Below are positions 7,220 to 17,023 of a stretch of DNA of 64,000 nt, piece after piece; within the stretch, counting starts at the first letter, position 1, and every line of letters begins with the position of its first letter. Below the pieces are notes generated by a model. It saw nothing but the letters and a program-made list of their open reading frames with translations. It did not search any database and had not been told where the DNA came from. The DNA lies in the NCBI GenBank assembly GCA_903869675.1, contig CAIQAB010000023.1, positions 62,001 to 126,000 on the forward strand. The letters are read 5' to 3'. The position numbers and the translations under genes were made by a program. Source of the DNA: an uncultured Verrucomicrobiota bacterium. GTDB lineage: Bacteria > Verrucomicrobiota > Verrucomicrobiia > Opitutales > Opitutaceae.

Positions 7220-10039
7220 TTAATGCTGCGCCGTCACTCGCAAGAAGCGCTTCGGGTGACTGTTATCGGGTAAAGTATAGCTGTCGCCGACTTGCACGTT
7301 GCGCACGGTGCCAGTGCCGCTTTCCGTCGCGGAGGCGCCGGCCGCCACAGTTGTAAAAACCGAGCCTAAAGTCGATTGCGCGAGGGTTGACCAAGGGCCG
7401 GCGGCTTCATCCGCACCTTGGGCGATCACGTTGATATCTGTTCTGGTGGTATCGCGGCTAAACGTTAAGGTGAGCTTCGCTCCGCTTGTGCCAACGGTGT
7501 AGAGTGGCGCTGTGGCCGCTTGCACAGGATTTCCGCCGAGGGCGTATTCCACGAGGTTGGGCAAGCCGTCTCCATCGGGGTCGGCGGTATCCGTGGCGGA
7601 GTCCAGACCGTTTAAGGAATAGCCAAAATAGAGTTGCTTCCAGTTGGTCAAAGGCGCGTCAGGGGTGACGTTCACGGTAAACGAGGTAGTGGCGGAGAGC
7701 AGGCCGTCGCTAGCGGAAACGGTGATGGTAGCGGAGCCGTTTTGATTTTGCGCGGGAACAAGGGTGAGCACTGGATTGTCAGCGGTCACGCTAAGCACTC
7801 GTTTATCATTGGGGAAGAGCACGTTGGAACTCGAGGTGGAGTTCATGGTGAGTGCGGCGGGCTCCGTTTCCATATCATCCACGTTGATATTCACCGCCAG
7901 GCCTGTGCTATCCTCGGGGAAGCTTTGGTTAGCGATCGCGGAGAGGATCGGCGCGGTATTGGCGGCGCCGCTGGGAGAATTAAAGAAAACGGCTGAATTG
8001 GTTGCGGCGATCGGGGTGGTATTACTCGCGAGGTGATTCTTGGAAAAATAGTTTTCCGTGCCGATGGTTTGCGAATCGATGGCACCGTTGGGTGTAGTGG
8101 ATAAGACGGAGTTATTAAAGGCGAAATTGTGCTCGGTGGAATAGCCGGTGCGCGCCCCCATGCGAATGCCCCTTTGGTTGCTGTTGGCTTTGTTGGCGAC
8201 CAGCGTGTTGTAGGCGGTGGGGCCGGCAGCGTAGGCATAGATGTTAAACGCGATGTCATTATTATTACAGGTGTTGGCGATCAGTTGGTTATTCTGGGCG
8301 CATTCTTCCACGAAGATCCCGGTCCTCACATTTCCGGTCAGGACATTGAACTTCGCCAAACCTGCTTTGCTAAAGGCATCGAAATCGATGCCGTCCATAT
8401 TCACATTTGAGACGCTGTTGTTGCTCAAGATGAACCGGGCGCTGGCATCCTTGGACCAGATGCCGCGGGCGGCGCCGCCATCCAGAGTGCAATAACCTAC
8501 GATACAAGGGTTTCCGCCTTTGGAAAACGCGATGATATCGGAACCATCCACGCGGGTGGTTTTGCTGCCAAAGTTCCGCAAATTGACGCGATCGACGAGA
8601 ATTCGGGCGCAGTTTAGGAAAGCGAAGCCATTGCGCCCGGTGGTATTTTTGCCATCGATGGTTCCGCCTGAGACGGAGATATTATAAGTGGTAGTAAGGG
8701 CGTCGCCTGTGCTGATGGCGGCGATCCCCGGATCGAGGTTGATAGTGCCGTCGATGACGATACAGGTATTGGTCAGAGGAACCAGGGTGGCGTCGCCGGT
8801 AATCACGGGGGCGGTGAGGCGCAATACAATCACGGCATCGGGCGAGGCGATGCGGGCGGCATCATAAAGCGCCTGAATCTCGGATGTTTTGGTCGCGGCG
8901 GTGCTCAGGTCCACCCGGGCTTTGCTAGTCACGATAGTGGAACTATGGAAATTTCCCGCGGTCGGGGGATAAAAGTAGCCCTGATTACCGGCGTTGAGCG
9001 GCTTTTGGGTGGTCACCACCACGTGACTATTACTGGCTCCAGGTGCGGCCAGCGGGGTCGTGACGTTGGCGTCAAACGTGTTGTCGTATAGTAGGTTCCC
9101 GATGCCGAGCAATTGTATGCCTGTGGTGGATGAGCTGAAATTATTGGAAGCGATGATATTACGCTGGCTGCCGGTGGTCGCGGAGGCGGAGGTGTTGGTG
9201 GCGATCGCGGTGGGGTTGCCGGTGAATTGATTATTTACGATCGAAGACCAACTCGCATCGGGCAGGGAGATCCCGTTCAGGCTGTTGTTGGCGAGCGTGT
9301 TGTTTACAATTGTGGCTCTAGAACTGTTTGAGATGACAACGCCTTCCAGATTATCGTGGCTTTTAGTATCCATGCACACTGCCTGGGTCGTGTTCAGAAT
9401 CCGGACGCCGGCTGCGTTGACCGCGCCGGCGGTATCGCAGCGGGTGATGGTGCACTCATTATCGAAAACATCGGACCCGAGTCCTTGCAGTCGTATGCCA
9501 TCCAGTCCGGTGGCCCGGGTGCGGACTTTATCAATATTCACGCGGGCAACGCCATTGGCCTCGATGCCGTAGGCGTTGGCGCTGTTGCCTTCCAGTCTTA
9601 GATAACTAATCGACGTATAGGATGACCCGTCGCTGATTTTAAGCAGGCTGCTTGCGGTGATCGCGGCGGAGGCGGCGGCCAGGGTCGCGCCGTTGCCGTT
9701 CAGGCACATATTGGTGCCGAGGACCAGAGGGGTGGTGGTGACGAGGTAGCGTCCGTTGGCTTTCAGGTTAACGACGATGACTTTTGCGGGATTTTGGGTC
9801 CGCAGGGTGTTCAGTTGGGTCTGCACACCGACGATGGTTTCTGTCGTATCGTTCAGCGTGACGACGCTTTCGCCGGTAACTTGTTTATAGAACGTGGTGG
9901 TGGGCACGGTGAACAGCGTGCCCGCCGGTCCGGTTTGCGCGGTCGCGTTCGGCATGCAAGAGCAGCTGAGCAGCCAGAGGCCGAGCCAGCTTAATAGGAG
10001 CGGGGTATGTGGCCGGGCCCGGGGATTCTTGAGGTGCAT
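7220..10039 (-). CDS. Secreted tandem beta-helix protein with cadherin-like and shared C-terminal module
   Basis: This is a 939-residue product starting at ATG 10039, one base after the stop of the upstream phosphatase gene (TGA-C-ATG), which implies coupled translation. The N-terminus LLLSWLGLWLLSCSC is a signal peptide and may be a lipoprotein signal. Two beta-helix blocks follow. The second contains ARGIWSK, NMDGIDFDA, RTGIFVEEC and YFSKNH, matching the truncated protein at the left edge. Near bases 7660-7960 lies a cadherin/tandem-95-like domain (NQSFPEDSTG, NGSATITVSASDG). The last 143 residues (7220-7651) are the shared WKQLYFG - ADPDGDGLPNLVEY - RFLRV module also seen in four other proteins here. 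It belongs to the - strand run with GH2 and PhoD-like genes. The substrate is unknown; the DGID aspartates may be catalytic. Confidence 0.8.
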   Translation of the reverse strand: MHLKNPRARPHTPLLLSWLGLWLLSCSCMPNATAQTGPAGTLFTVPTTTFYKQVTGESVVTLNDTTETIVGVQTQLNTLRTQNPAKVIVVNLKANGRYLVTTTPLVLGTNMCLNGNGATLAAASAAITASSLLKISDGSSYTSISYLRLEGNSANAYGIEANGVARVNIDKVRTRATGLDGIRLQGLGSDVFDNECTITRCDTAGAVNAAGVRILNTTQAVCMDTKSHDNLEGVVISNSSRATIVNNTLANNSLNGISLPDASWSSIVNNQFTGNPTAIATNTSASATTGSQRNIIASNNFSSSTTGIQLLGIGNLLYDNTFDANVTTPLAAPGASNSHVVVTTQKPLNAGNQGYFYPPTAGNFHSSTIVTSKARVDLSTAATKTSEIQALYDAARIASPDAVIVLRLTAPVITGDATLVPLTNTCIVIDGTINLDPGIAAISTGDALTTTYNISVSGGTIDGKNTTGRNGFAFLNCARILVDRVNLRNFGSKTTRVDGSDIIAFSKGGNPCIVGYCTLDGGAARGIWSKDASARFILSNNSVSNVNMDGIDFDAFSKAGLAKFNVLTGNVRTGIFVEECAQNNQLIANTCNNNDIAFNIYAYAAGPTAYNTLVANKANSNQRGIRMGARTGYSTEHNFAFNNSVLSTTPNGAIDSQTIGTENYFSKNHLASNTTPIAATNSAVFFNSPSGAANTAPILSAIANQSFPEDSTGLAVNINVDDMETEPAALTMNSTSSSNVLFPNDKRVLSVTADNPVLTLVPAQNQNGSATITVSASDGLLSATTSFTVNVTPDAPLTNWKQLYFGYSLNGLDSATDTADPDGDGLPNLVEYALGGNPVQAATAPLYTVGTSGAKLTLTFSRDTTRTDINVIAQGADEAAGPWSTLAQSTLGSVFTTVAAGASATESGTGTVRNVQVGDSYTLPDNSHPKRFLRVTAQH

Positions 10040-10040
10040 G

Positions 10041-11483
10041 TCAGCGGGTTTTCTCAATTTGATATAAAATGGCTCCGGTATCGTCGCGGAAACGCAGGCG
10101 CAGCGTATGCTGGCCCTGGCTGGCCGGTGTTATCTCTACGTGTAAGAAGCCTCCGGTGGGCTCTTTGTAGTGGTAGGGCTGGCGGATTTGGCCTTCCGGG
10201 TCGGTCGAGGTGGGTTGGCCGGGGTATTCGCCGAGGATGGAGTTTTCGTCGTTGAGGGCGCCGACGGAGAACTCTTCGACCCCGCTCGGGTGGATACTAT
10301 GATACTGCCAGTGGCGGTCGCCGGATAGAACCATCACGTTTTCTATTTTTTCCTGTAGTAACCACGAAAAGAAGGCGTCGGCTTCATGGCGGAAGCCGCG
10401 CGGGTTGGTGTGGTTGTCGTTTTTGCTTTTGCGATCCGGTCCGACCATCGGGGTGGGGCTGATCAAGAATTTCCAGGTGGCGCCGCTTTCCCGCAGGGTT
10501 TTTTCCAGCCAGGCTTTTTGGGCTGTGCCCCAGATGGATTTGTCGGGGCCATCGGCCATGGCGTTGGGCGATCGATAATCGCGCCCCTCCAGAAACCAGA
10601 GCTGCACGCGCGGATGGATGCGCACGGTGCGGTAGGTAGGGGTTTGCTGATCTCCTTGAGGGATAAGGGGTAATTGTTCGCGAAAGAGGTCTTCGCCGGT
10701 CTTGGCGGTGGGTGCGACATCTCCTTCGCGATCGGCGTCGTCAAAACGGAAATCGTGGTCGTCCTTTGCCCAATAGGTTGAGCAGCCGCCAAAGAACTCG
10801 ATCAGGCGCGGGAAACGGAATTGTTCATGCCATTTTTGGCGGAGCTCCGGGAGGGTTTTGGCGGGATGCGACTTTGGGAAGTCGTAGTAAACGGCGTCGC
10901 CGGCGCAGATGAAAAAATCCGGTCGCAGCGTGCGCAGGGCGGCGAAGACGCGGTAGCCGAGCTGTTTATCCTCCGCAGTGGCGGTCACGGGGCCGTCGCC
11001 GTTGGCGATGCCGCTCATGAACGCGGAGTAGTGCATGCAGTTGCCCATGCAAAATGACACCGGTGCATCGGCATCGTGCGGGGAGAGGGTTTTGAAGCTG
11101 CGGGTGGGGCCGTGGGCGGCGGGGTTGTCCGGTGCGGCGGGCTTTAGGCGGTAGTAATAACGCCGGCCGGGGCGCAGGCCTTCCAGGGTGGTGCGGATGA
11201 TGAAGTCGTTTTCGGCGGTGGCGGTGAGCCAGTTTGTGCGTTTGGCATCGGCGAAATCCTCGGTTTCGCTCCACTCAAAAGCGGCGGTGCCGGGAGCGCC
11301 GGGGATATCGCCATCGGCGGCGAGATCGGGGCCCGGCAGGGCGGTGAGGCGGGATTGCAGGATCACGCTCGACGGGCCGACTTCGCCGGCCAACTCGCCT
11401 TGGGCGTGATACAAGGGCGCCGAGCATAGCAGGTTGGCCAGAGTGAACCATAACAGGAGTTGGCCGGTTCGGGACGTTTTCAT
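10041..11483 (-). CDS. PhoD-like alkaline phosphatase/phosphodiesterase, secreted
   Basis: The product has 480 residues with a signal peptide (MKTSRTGQLLLWFTLANLLC). It opens with a Fn3-like PhoD N-domain (FEWSETEDFAD, TLEGLRPGRRYYYRLKP), followed by the metallophosphatase core: SFCMGNCMH, DFFICAGDAVYYD, YWAKDDHDF and VMVLSGDRHWQYHS. These are the metal-binding Asp/Asn/His blocks of the PhoD family, which hydrolyses phosphate mono- or diesters outside the cytoplasm, usually with Ca and Fe. It lies between a GH2 gene (34-base gap upstream) and a beta-helix gene (1-base gap downstream), so it is probably co-transcribed with polysaccharide genes. Release of phosphate from a phosphorylated glycan or teichoic-acid-like polymer is possible but inferred. 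The Arg-rich Tat motif common in PhoD is not obvious. Confidence 0.85.
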   Translation of the reverse strand: MKTSRTGQLLLWFTLANLLCSAPLYHAQGELAGEVGPSSVILQSRLTALPGPDLAADGDIPGAPGTAAFEWSETEDFADAKRTNWLTATAENDFIIRTTLEGLRPGRRYYYRLKPAAPDNPAAHGPTRSFKTLSPHDADAPVSFCMGNCMHYSAFMSGIANGDGPVTATAEDKQLGYRVFAALRTLRPDFFICAGDAVYYDFPKSHPAKTLPELRQKWHEQFRFPRLIEFFGGCSTYWAKDDHDFRFDDADREGDVAPTAKTGEDLFREQLPLIPQGDQQTPTYRTVRIHPRVQLWFLEGRDYRSPNAMADGPDKSIWGTAQKAWLEKTLRESGATWKFLISPTPMVGPDRKSKNDNHTNPRGFRHEADAFFSWLLQEKIENVMVLSGDRHWQYHSIHPSGVEEFSVGALNDENSILGEYPGQPTSTDPEGQIRQPYHYKEPTGGFLHVEITPASQGQHTLRLRFRDDTGAILYQIEKTR

Positions 11484-11517
11484 GGCTGCGCGATGAGGCG
11501 GGGGGCAGGGGGCTGGC

Positions 11518-14418
11518 CTAGGGTTTCTTTTCTGGAGGTGGCTCCATGTCCTTCACCCACTCGCGTTCCTTGCGTTCTCCAGCGACCTCTTCGCGGAAGA
11601 GCCGGTTCAATTCCTCCTGGCTGAGGCTGACCAGATCGTCCGGAGCGGCCGTGGCGAGGTAGTGCACGAGGCTTGACCGCAACTGGCGCCGCATCGGGTC
11701 GCTGAGGTTGGCCTCGGCGAGGTTCACCGTGCTGACCACCAGATGTCCGCGGCCAACCTTGGCTTCGAAAACCAGGCCGATTTTTTGATTTCGGGCGAAG
11801 GAATCGATCACCTGCACGATGGGACGAAGTGAAGGGCTAACGTCATCCAGCACGATCGCGCCGGAAGACGGCGTGAGCACGCCCCACCACTGCCAGTCGC
11901 AGTGTTCCTCGGTGGGGAAGGCGGCCAGCGCCGGGTGCTGATCGCGAATCAACAGCCCCATCGTGCCGGCCTGGTTGGTAAAATATACCGGGCTCCAGAA
12001 GGCGGGCAGGAAGGCGGTGTCTTGATGTTGGCGCAGGGCGGTGGCCGGCGGCAAGTAGAGCACGCGGTCCCCTTGGCTTAGCGCGGCTTTGGCGCGGGCG
12101 AGCGAGTCCGTCACGGTCACGCCTTCGGCCTGCACGGCAGGCGAGGGTGGCACGATCCAGATTTTCCATGAGTTACCGGCTTGGGCGGCGGACGCTTGGA
12201 CGCGGAGCACGGCGGTGGCGGGTTTTTCCAGAGGCGGCAGGGCGATCTCGAGGGTGCCTGCGGGCTGGTTGGCGCCGAGGGCGAGGGAAAGGCTGGCGAG
12301 CGTGCCGTGGGCGAGCAGTTGGCCGGTCGTCGTGGTGAGTTCCCAAGTGGCGGCGAGGCTGCTGATGGATTGCTCGGAGTAGTTCACCCACTCGATGGGT
12401 GCGGTAAATTTTTCGCCGGCGGTGAACACGCGTTTGGGTAGCCGCACGAGCGGCACCACCGGCGCGGCGGCCTCGCGAAAGGTCGCGGGGTCCGCGATGC
12501 CTTTTGAGTCCCAGAACGAATCCAGGAGGCCAACGTGCGCAGTGCCCTGTCCGGGGTAGTCGTGCAGATCCAGTAACTGATAACCCGCCAGACCGGGGGT
12601 GCGCAGGGCAAGTTCCAGCTCTTGCTTATAGAGCTCGGCGGAGAACTTACCCGAGGCCCGCGTGAAATCCGCCGCCTGAGCGAGCAGGCCTGAGTGTTGC
12701 AGGTCCTCGCGGATGGCCTCCAGGTTGATGGGGCGGAGCACGCCGGTGTATTTGGGGATCTCGGCGAGGTTGGGGAATACGGTCCATTGCCCGATCTCGT
12801 GGGTCAGCAGGGGGCGGGCGGCGCGACCGAGAACGTTGCGGAAATCGACCGCGGTATTCGGTGCCTCGCTGAAGAAACTCTGCCCGCGCATGCCCTCGAT
12901 TTTACCGTTCACGCGAAAGGCGCGCTCGACCAGAAAATCGTCCGTCCCGGGAGGGCCGTCTTGTTCGCCGATTTTAGCCGGGGCGTCCGCCACCCAAAGG
13001 CGGTTGGAGGTCAGGGTGTAGAGGCGTCGTGTATCCGCCTGCTGGAGTTCGGCCAGCAGGGTCTTCATGAACTCGTATTGCCCGTGCAACTCGTTCCCGA
13101 GGGAAAACAGGACGAGCGAGGGATGGTTTCCGTAGGCCGCAAAAATCCGTGCCGCTTCGGCCCGCACCCACGCCACGCGGCCGGCATCGCCTCGGTTTCC
13201 GAGGTCGCCTACCCAGAGTGGCAGCTCGGCCTGCAGGTAGATGCCTTCCGCATCCGCCGCCGCGAAACAGGCCTCGGGCGGGCAGTAGGAATGGAAACGC
13301 ATATGGTTGAGCCCCCATTCCTTCAAAATGCGGAAAAGCCGTCGCCACTCTGCGACGTCCATGGGCGGATAACCGGTCAGCGGAAACGACGCGCCTTCGT
13401 GCGTGCCCCGGAAAAAAACTGGCAGATCATTGAGCGTGATGCCGGTGCTGCTTGCGGTGATTTTGCGATAACCGAAAACCTGCTCGCGCGTCACCGCGTC
13501 CGCTCCGGGTCGGTGCAGCGATACATTCAGGATGCAGAGCGAGGGATGGAATTCGCTCCAGAGCGGCAGGGGCTGCGTCGCCTTCAGGTCCACTGTCGCC
13601 TCGCCGCCGTCTGCGGTCCAGCGCACGGGCACATCCAGTTCATAGGCGAGTCCCGGGCCGGTGATTTTTGCGTGCAGGCTCCCTTCGCCGGCCAGGCCGG
13701 TGCGGTTGCCGATCTTCACTGTGGCCGCGGCTTTGGCCGGGTCGGGATCGATCTGGATTTGCTCGATCCAGACCCGCGGAGAGGAGCGCAGTTCGATCGC
13801 TCCGACGATGCCGTTCCAGATAGATTGAGTATCCTCAATGTAACCGTGAGATCGGCCAATGTCGAATTGTTGCCGGTTATCGACCCGGATCACCAGTTCA
13901 TGCCGGCCAACGCTAGCCTGGGTGGACAGGTCGAACTGGTGGGGGGTGCTGAGGGAGTTCTGTTTGCCGATTTCGACGCCATCGAGCCAGACTTGGCTTT
14001 CCCAAAGCACGCGTTCCAAAAACAGGACTACGCGGCGGCCTTCCCAGGCGGGCGGGATCTCGATGGATCTGCGATACCAAGCCGGCCCGATGTAGGAGAA
14101 TTTGCGATGTAAACGAGCGAGACCCTCTTTGCTCACTATTGGCTTTATAATCAGTGGGATACCGAGCTTTGCTTGATCGGTGGTGCCGGGCAGGGGCAGC
14201 TGGTCAGCGAATTTCACGCCGGGCTCCATCCAGCCTTGGCCGGCGCCGATGATTTTGGGGTCCAGCCGGACTTCCCAGTTTCCCGCGAGGGATTGCGAGT
14301 TCTCCTCGCCTCGGACGCCGGGCGCGCCAGTCAGGCAGCCCCAGATCAGGGCCAGTCCGGAAAGCAACCCGGGCTTGGAATGAATAGAGCGCATCATTTC
14401 CGATAAATTGAGGGGCAT
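11518..14418 (-). CDS. Secreted glycoside hydrolase family 2 protein
   Basis: The product has 966 residues. A signal peptide (SGLALIWGCLTGAPGVRG) precedes the GH2 sugar-binding jelly roll (LAGNWEVRLD, WYRRSIEIP, VWLDGVEIG), an Ig-like domain and the TIM barrel. The acid/base Glu is in FSLGNELHG (about residue 443) and the likely nucleophile Glu in THEIGQW (about residue 541), so the catalytic pair is intact. A long C-terminal region (about 350 residues) has further beta-sandwich character. The enzyme could be a beta-galactosidase, beta-glucuronidase or beta-mannosidase type exo-hydrolase; sequence alone does not decide. The start is preceded by TTACCCCCGC instead of a Shine-Dalgarno sequence. 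It is the first gene of the - strand run GH2, PhoD-like, beta-helix, and is divergent from the GH43-like gene. Confidence 0.87.
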   Translation of the reverse strand: MPLNLSEMMRSIHSKPGLLSGLALIWGCLTGAPGVRGEENSQSLAGNWEVRLDPKIIGAGQGWMEPGVKFADQLPLPGTTDQAKLGIPLIIKPIVSKEGLARLHRKFSYIGPAWYRRSIEIPPAWEGRRVVLFLERVLWESQVWLDGVEIGKQNSLSTPHQFDLSTQASVGRHELVIRVDNRQQFDIGRSHGYIEDTQSIWNGIVGAIELRSSPRVWIEQIQIDPDPAKAAATVKIGNRTGLAGEGSLHAKITGPGLAYELDVPVRWTADGGEATVDLKATQPLPLWSEFHPSLCILNVSLHRPGADAVTREQVFGYRKITASSTGITLNDLPVFFRGTHEGASFPLTGYPPMDVAEWRRLFRILKEWGLNHMRFHSYCPPEACFAAADAEGIYLQAELPLWVGDLGNRGDAGRVAWVRAEAARIFAAYGNHPSLVLFSLGNELHGQYEFMKTLLAELQQADTRRLYTLTSNRLWVADAPAKIGEQDGPPGTDDFLVERAFRVNGKIEGMRGQSFFSEAPNTAVDFRNVLGRAARPLLTHEIGQWTVFPNLAEIPKYTGVLRPINLEAIREDLQHSGLLAQAADFTRASGKFSAELYKQELELALRTPGLAGYQLLDLHDYPGQGTAHVGLLDSFWDSKGIADPATFREAAAPVVPLVRLPKRVFTAGEKFTAPIEWVNYSEQSISSLAATWELTTTTGQLLAHGTLASLSLALGANQPAGTLEIALPPLEKPATAVLRVQASAAQAGNSWKIWIVPPSPAVQAEGVTVTDSLARAKAALSQGDRVLYLPPATALRQHQDTAFLPAFWSPVYFTNQAGTMGLLIRDQHPALAAFPTEEHCDWQWWGVLTPSSGAIVLDDVSPSLRPIVQVIDSFARNQKIGLVFEAKVGRGHLVVSTVNLAEANLSDPMRRQLRSSLVHYLATAAPDDLVSLSQEELNRLFREEVAGERKEREWVKDMEPPPEKKP

Positions 14419-14548
14419 GCGGGGGTAATGGGGAAACCTAGGGTAAACTTCGACCTGCGGGAAGATTTATTCACCCCGGGTTTCAGGAATGAAGAATTAT
14501 TGTTCACTTTTGTAGCCCGTCGCGATTGTTCTGGGTGGCCCCTTTATT

Positions 14549-15553
14549 ATGAAATCCCTCCGAATCCCCGGTTTTATCCTGCTGAGCCTCTCGGTCTTAG
14601 TCGCCAAGGTCTTCGCCTCCGACTATGTGAATGTGAAAGAATACACCGACCGCGGAGTCATGATGTATGGCGATACTTCTCAGGGTGGCCCGCCGTTTGC
14701 CAAGGACCCCTCGGTGGTGAAGTTCAATGGTCGTTACTTGATGTATTACTCCGTGCCCACGTTTGGCGGCATGCAGGGTTGGCGCATCGGGGTGGCTGCC
14801 AGTAAAGATCTTTTGACGTGGGAAAAACTCACAACGCTCGAGCCCGCCCATCCGAGCGAGGCCAACGGGTTTTGCGCGCCCGGCGCCATCGTGCTCGGGG
14901 GCAAGGTGCACCTCTTTTACCAGACCTACGGCAACCGCGAAAAAGACGCCATCTGCCACGCCTGGTCCGACGATGGAGTCAGCTTCACCCGCGAGCCGAC
15001 GAACCCTATTTTCCATCCCCATGGGGACTGGACCTGCGGACGCGCCATCGACGCCGAGGTGATACCCTACGGCGACCGCTTGCTCCTCTACTTTGCCAGC
15101 CGTGATCCCGGTTATAAAATCCAGCTCGTCGGCGTGGCCTCCGCCCCGCTCGATTCGGATTGGGCGCGGGATAAATGGACGCAGCTCGCCGACCGAACGA
15201 TTTTGAAACCCGAATTGCCATGGGAGCAGGAGTGCCTCGAGGCGCCCACGCTGGTTCGCCGCGGCCAGTCCCTCATCATGTTTTACGCCGGCGCCTACAA
15301 TAACATGCCCCAGCAAATCGGCAGCGCGGTCAGCACCGACGGGGTGAATTGGAAGCGTATCTCGGACACCCCTCTGCTCGCCGTCGGCCAGCCAGGCAGT
15401 TGGAACGCGAGTGAGTCCGGCCACCCCGGGGTGTTTACCGACACCGACGGGCAGACCTACCTTTTTTATCAGGGCAACGCCGACAAAGGTAAGTCCTGGT
15501 TCCTTTCCAAGGTGAAGATCGGCTGGAAAGACGACGTCCCCCACGTCGAGTAA
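14549..15553 (+). CDS. Secreted GH43/GH32-like five-bladed beta-propeller glycosidase
   Basis: The product has 334 residues: a signal peptide (MKSLRIPGFILLSLSVLVAKVFA) and then repeated propeller blades. FAKDPSVVKFNGRYLMYYS carries the likely nucleophile Asp, CGRAIDAEVIPYGDRLLLYF a second acidic residue, and ECLEAPTLVRRGQSLIMFY the likely general acid Glu. This Asp-Asp-Glu arrangement is that of clan GH-F/GH-J enzymes (GH43, GH32 and relatives such as GH117). Likely activities are arabinofuranosidase, xylosidase or galactosidase on pectin side chains, but this is inference. The promoter lies in the 130-base gap to the divergent GH2 gene, and no Shine-Dalgarno sequence is visible. Confidence 0.78.
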   Translation: MKSLRIPGFILLSLSVLVAKVFASDYVNVKEYTDRGVMMYGDTSQGGPPFAKDPSVVKFNGRYLMYYSVPTFGGMQGWRIGVAASKDLLTWEKLTTLEPAHPSEANGFCAPGAIVLGGKVHLFYQTYGNREKDAICHAWSDDGVSFTREPTNPIFHPHGDWTCGRAIDAEVIPYGDRLLLYFASRDPGYKIQLVGVASAPLDSDWARDKWTQLADRTILKPELPWEQECLEAPTLVRRGQSLIMFYAGAYNNMPQQIGSAVSTDGVNWKRISDTPLLAVGQPGSWNASESGHPGVFTDTDGQTYLFYQGNADKGKSWFLSKVKIGWKDDVPHVE

Positions 15554-15712
15554 GCGGCGTCGGGTCGCAAAAACCGCGGCTGGAGCTCGGCTTGGTGACC
15601 GCGCTTCAACAACCCGCGTCTAGCCAAGAAGGAGAGCTCAGCAGTAAAATTAATCTGGCTCATATGATGAATTAAATTAATACCAAGAACGGTTTCTGCT
15701 GCGTTGCTCAGC

Positions 15713-17023
15713 ATGTTACTTCCCGCTTCCACCTGCAAATCGCTTGCCCGAGGAGGGCTAATTTTGACCACTTTGGTCGCTCCCTTGTCCGCCAATCCAG
15801 GCACGGTGATCGATTCTGGCCACAGCGCCTGGATTCTCACCGCGACCGCGCTGGTCCTTTTTATGACCATGCCGGGCTTGGCGCTATTTTATGGCGGCCT
15901 GGTGCGCGCGAAGAACGTGCTCTCCGTGCTCGGTCAATGCGCGGGCGTGGCCTGTGCCGCCTCGCTGGTCTGGGTCGTAGCCGGCTACTCGCTGGCGTTC
16001 AAGGGCGCGGGTGGCTGGATCGGCGACCTGAGCGCGATCGGTTTGCGCGGCCTGACGTCCCAGTCGGTCGCGGCGGGCACGGCCATTCCCGAGTTTCTCT
16101 TCGCCGCATTTCAGATGACTTTCGCGATCATCACACCCGGCCTCTTCATCGGCGCGGTGGTGGAGCGCATGAAGTTTGGCGCGATGATGCTTTTTTCCGC
16201 GCTCTGGCTGCTCGTGGTCTACGCGCCGGTCTGCAAGTGGGTGTGGGGCGGCGGTTGGCTGGCCCAGCTCGGAGTTCGCGATCTCGCCGGCGGCATCGTG
16301 GTGCACGCCACGGCGGGCGTGACGGCGCTCGTGCTCGCGCTGCTGCTCGGCAAGCGCAAGGGCTTCCCGCAGCATCCGCACCCGCCGCACCAGCCGGTGC
16401 TGGTCTTTGTCGGCGCGGGCATGCTTTGGGTGGGCTGGTTCGGTTTCAACGCCGGCAGCGGGCTCGCCGCGGGCGGCTCCGCCGGTCTCACGCTTCTGGT
16501 CACGCACCTCTCAGCCTGCAGCGCCGCGCTGGTCTGGATGTTTTTGGAAAAAGTCCGCAACGGCAAAGCCGGTGTGGTCGGCATGGTGACCGGCCTCGTC
16601 GCCGGCCTCGCCACCATCACTCCCGCCTCGGGCGACGTCGGCCCGCTGGGCGCGATCGTGATCGGGGGTATCGCCTCGTTGGTGTGTTACTTTGCGGTCA
16701 ACCTCGTCCGCGAGCGACTGCACATTGATGACTCGCTCGACGTCTTCGCGGTGCACGGCGTCGGCGGCATCCTCGGCACGCTGCTGCTTGCGGTCTTCGG
16801 CCAAAGTGCTTTCGGCGGTCTTGGGCTGGTGAAGCCTGTTCGCGAGCAACTCGGCGTGCAGGCGCTGGCCCTCGGCGTCACGATCGTCTGGTCGGCGATC
16901 GCGACCTTGGTGCTGCTGTGGATCGTGAAGCTGGTGATGGGGCTGCGCGTCACGCCCGAGCAGGAGTCCGAGGGCCTCGACCGCGCCGAGCACGGCGAGA
17001 ACGGCTACACGCTGGAGAGCTGA
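15713..17023 (+). CDS. amtB: Ammonium transporter, Amt family
   Basis: This is a 436-residue integral membrane protein with a cleavable leader (LTTLVAPLSANPG) and about eleven transmembrane helices. Family signatures include ALFYGGLVRAKNVLSV near the N-terminus. The two pore histidines sit in IVVHATAGVTALVLALLLG and DVFAVHGVGGILGTLL, and AGMLWVGWFGFNAGSG is the conserved Amt helix. It conducts ammonium/ammonia across the inner membrane. ATG 15713 is preferred over the in-frame TTG at 15704. No adjacent glnK (PII) gene is seen, unlike in many bacteria. The gene is unrelated to the polysaccharide loci around it. Confidence 0.95.
   Translation: MLLPASTCKSLARGGLILTTLVAPLSANPGTVIDSGHSAWILTATALVLFMTMPGLALFYGGLVRAKNVLSVLGQCAGVACAASLVWVVAGYSLAFKGAGGWIGDLSAIGLRGLTSQSVAAGTAIPEFLFAAFQMTFAIITPGLFIGAVVERMKFGAMMLFSALWLLVVYAPVCKWVWGGGWLAQLGVRDLAGGIVVHATAGVTALVLALLLGKRKGFPQHPHPPHQPVLVFVGAGMLWVGWFGFNAGSGLAAGGSAGLTLLVTHLSACSAALVWMFLEKVRNGKAGVVGMVTGLVAGLATITPASGDVGPLGAIVIGGIASLVCYFAVNLVRERLHIDDSLDVFAVHGVGGILGTLLLAVFGQSAFGGLGLVKPVREQLGVQALALGVTIVWSAIATLVLLWIVKLVMGLRVTPEQESEGLDRAEHGENGYTLES

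Noticed and set aside
12694-14112. 472-codon frame on the + strand opposite the secreted GH2 gene
   Set aside because: Antisense to a gene with an intact catalytic pair; the translation has no recognisable motifs and is a by-product of high GC content.
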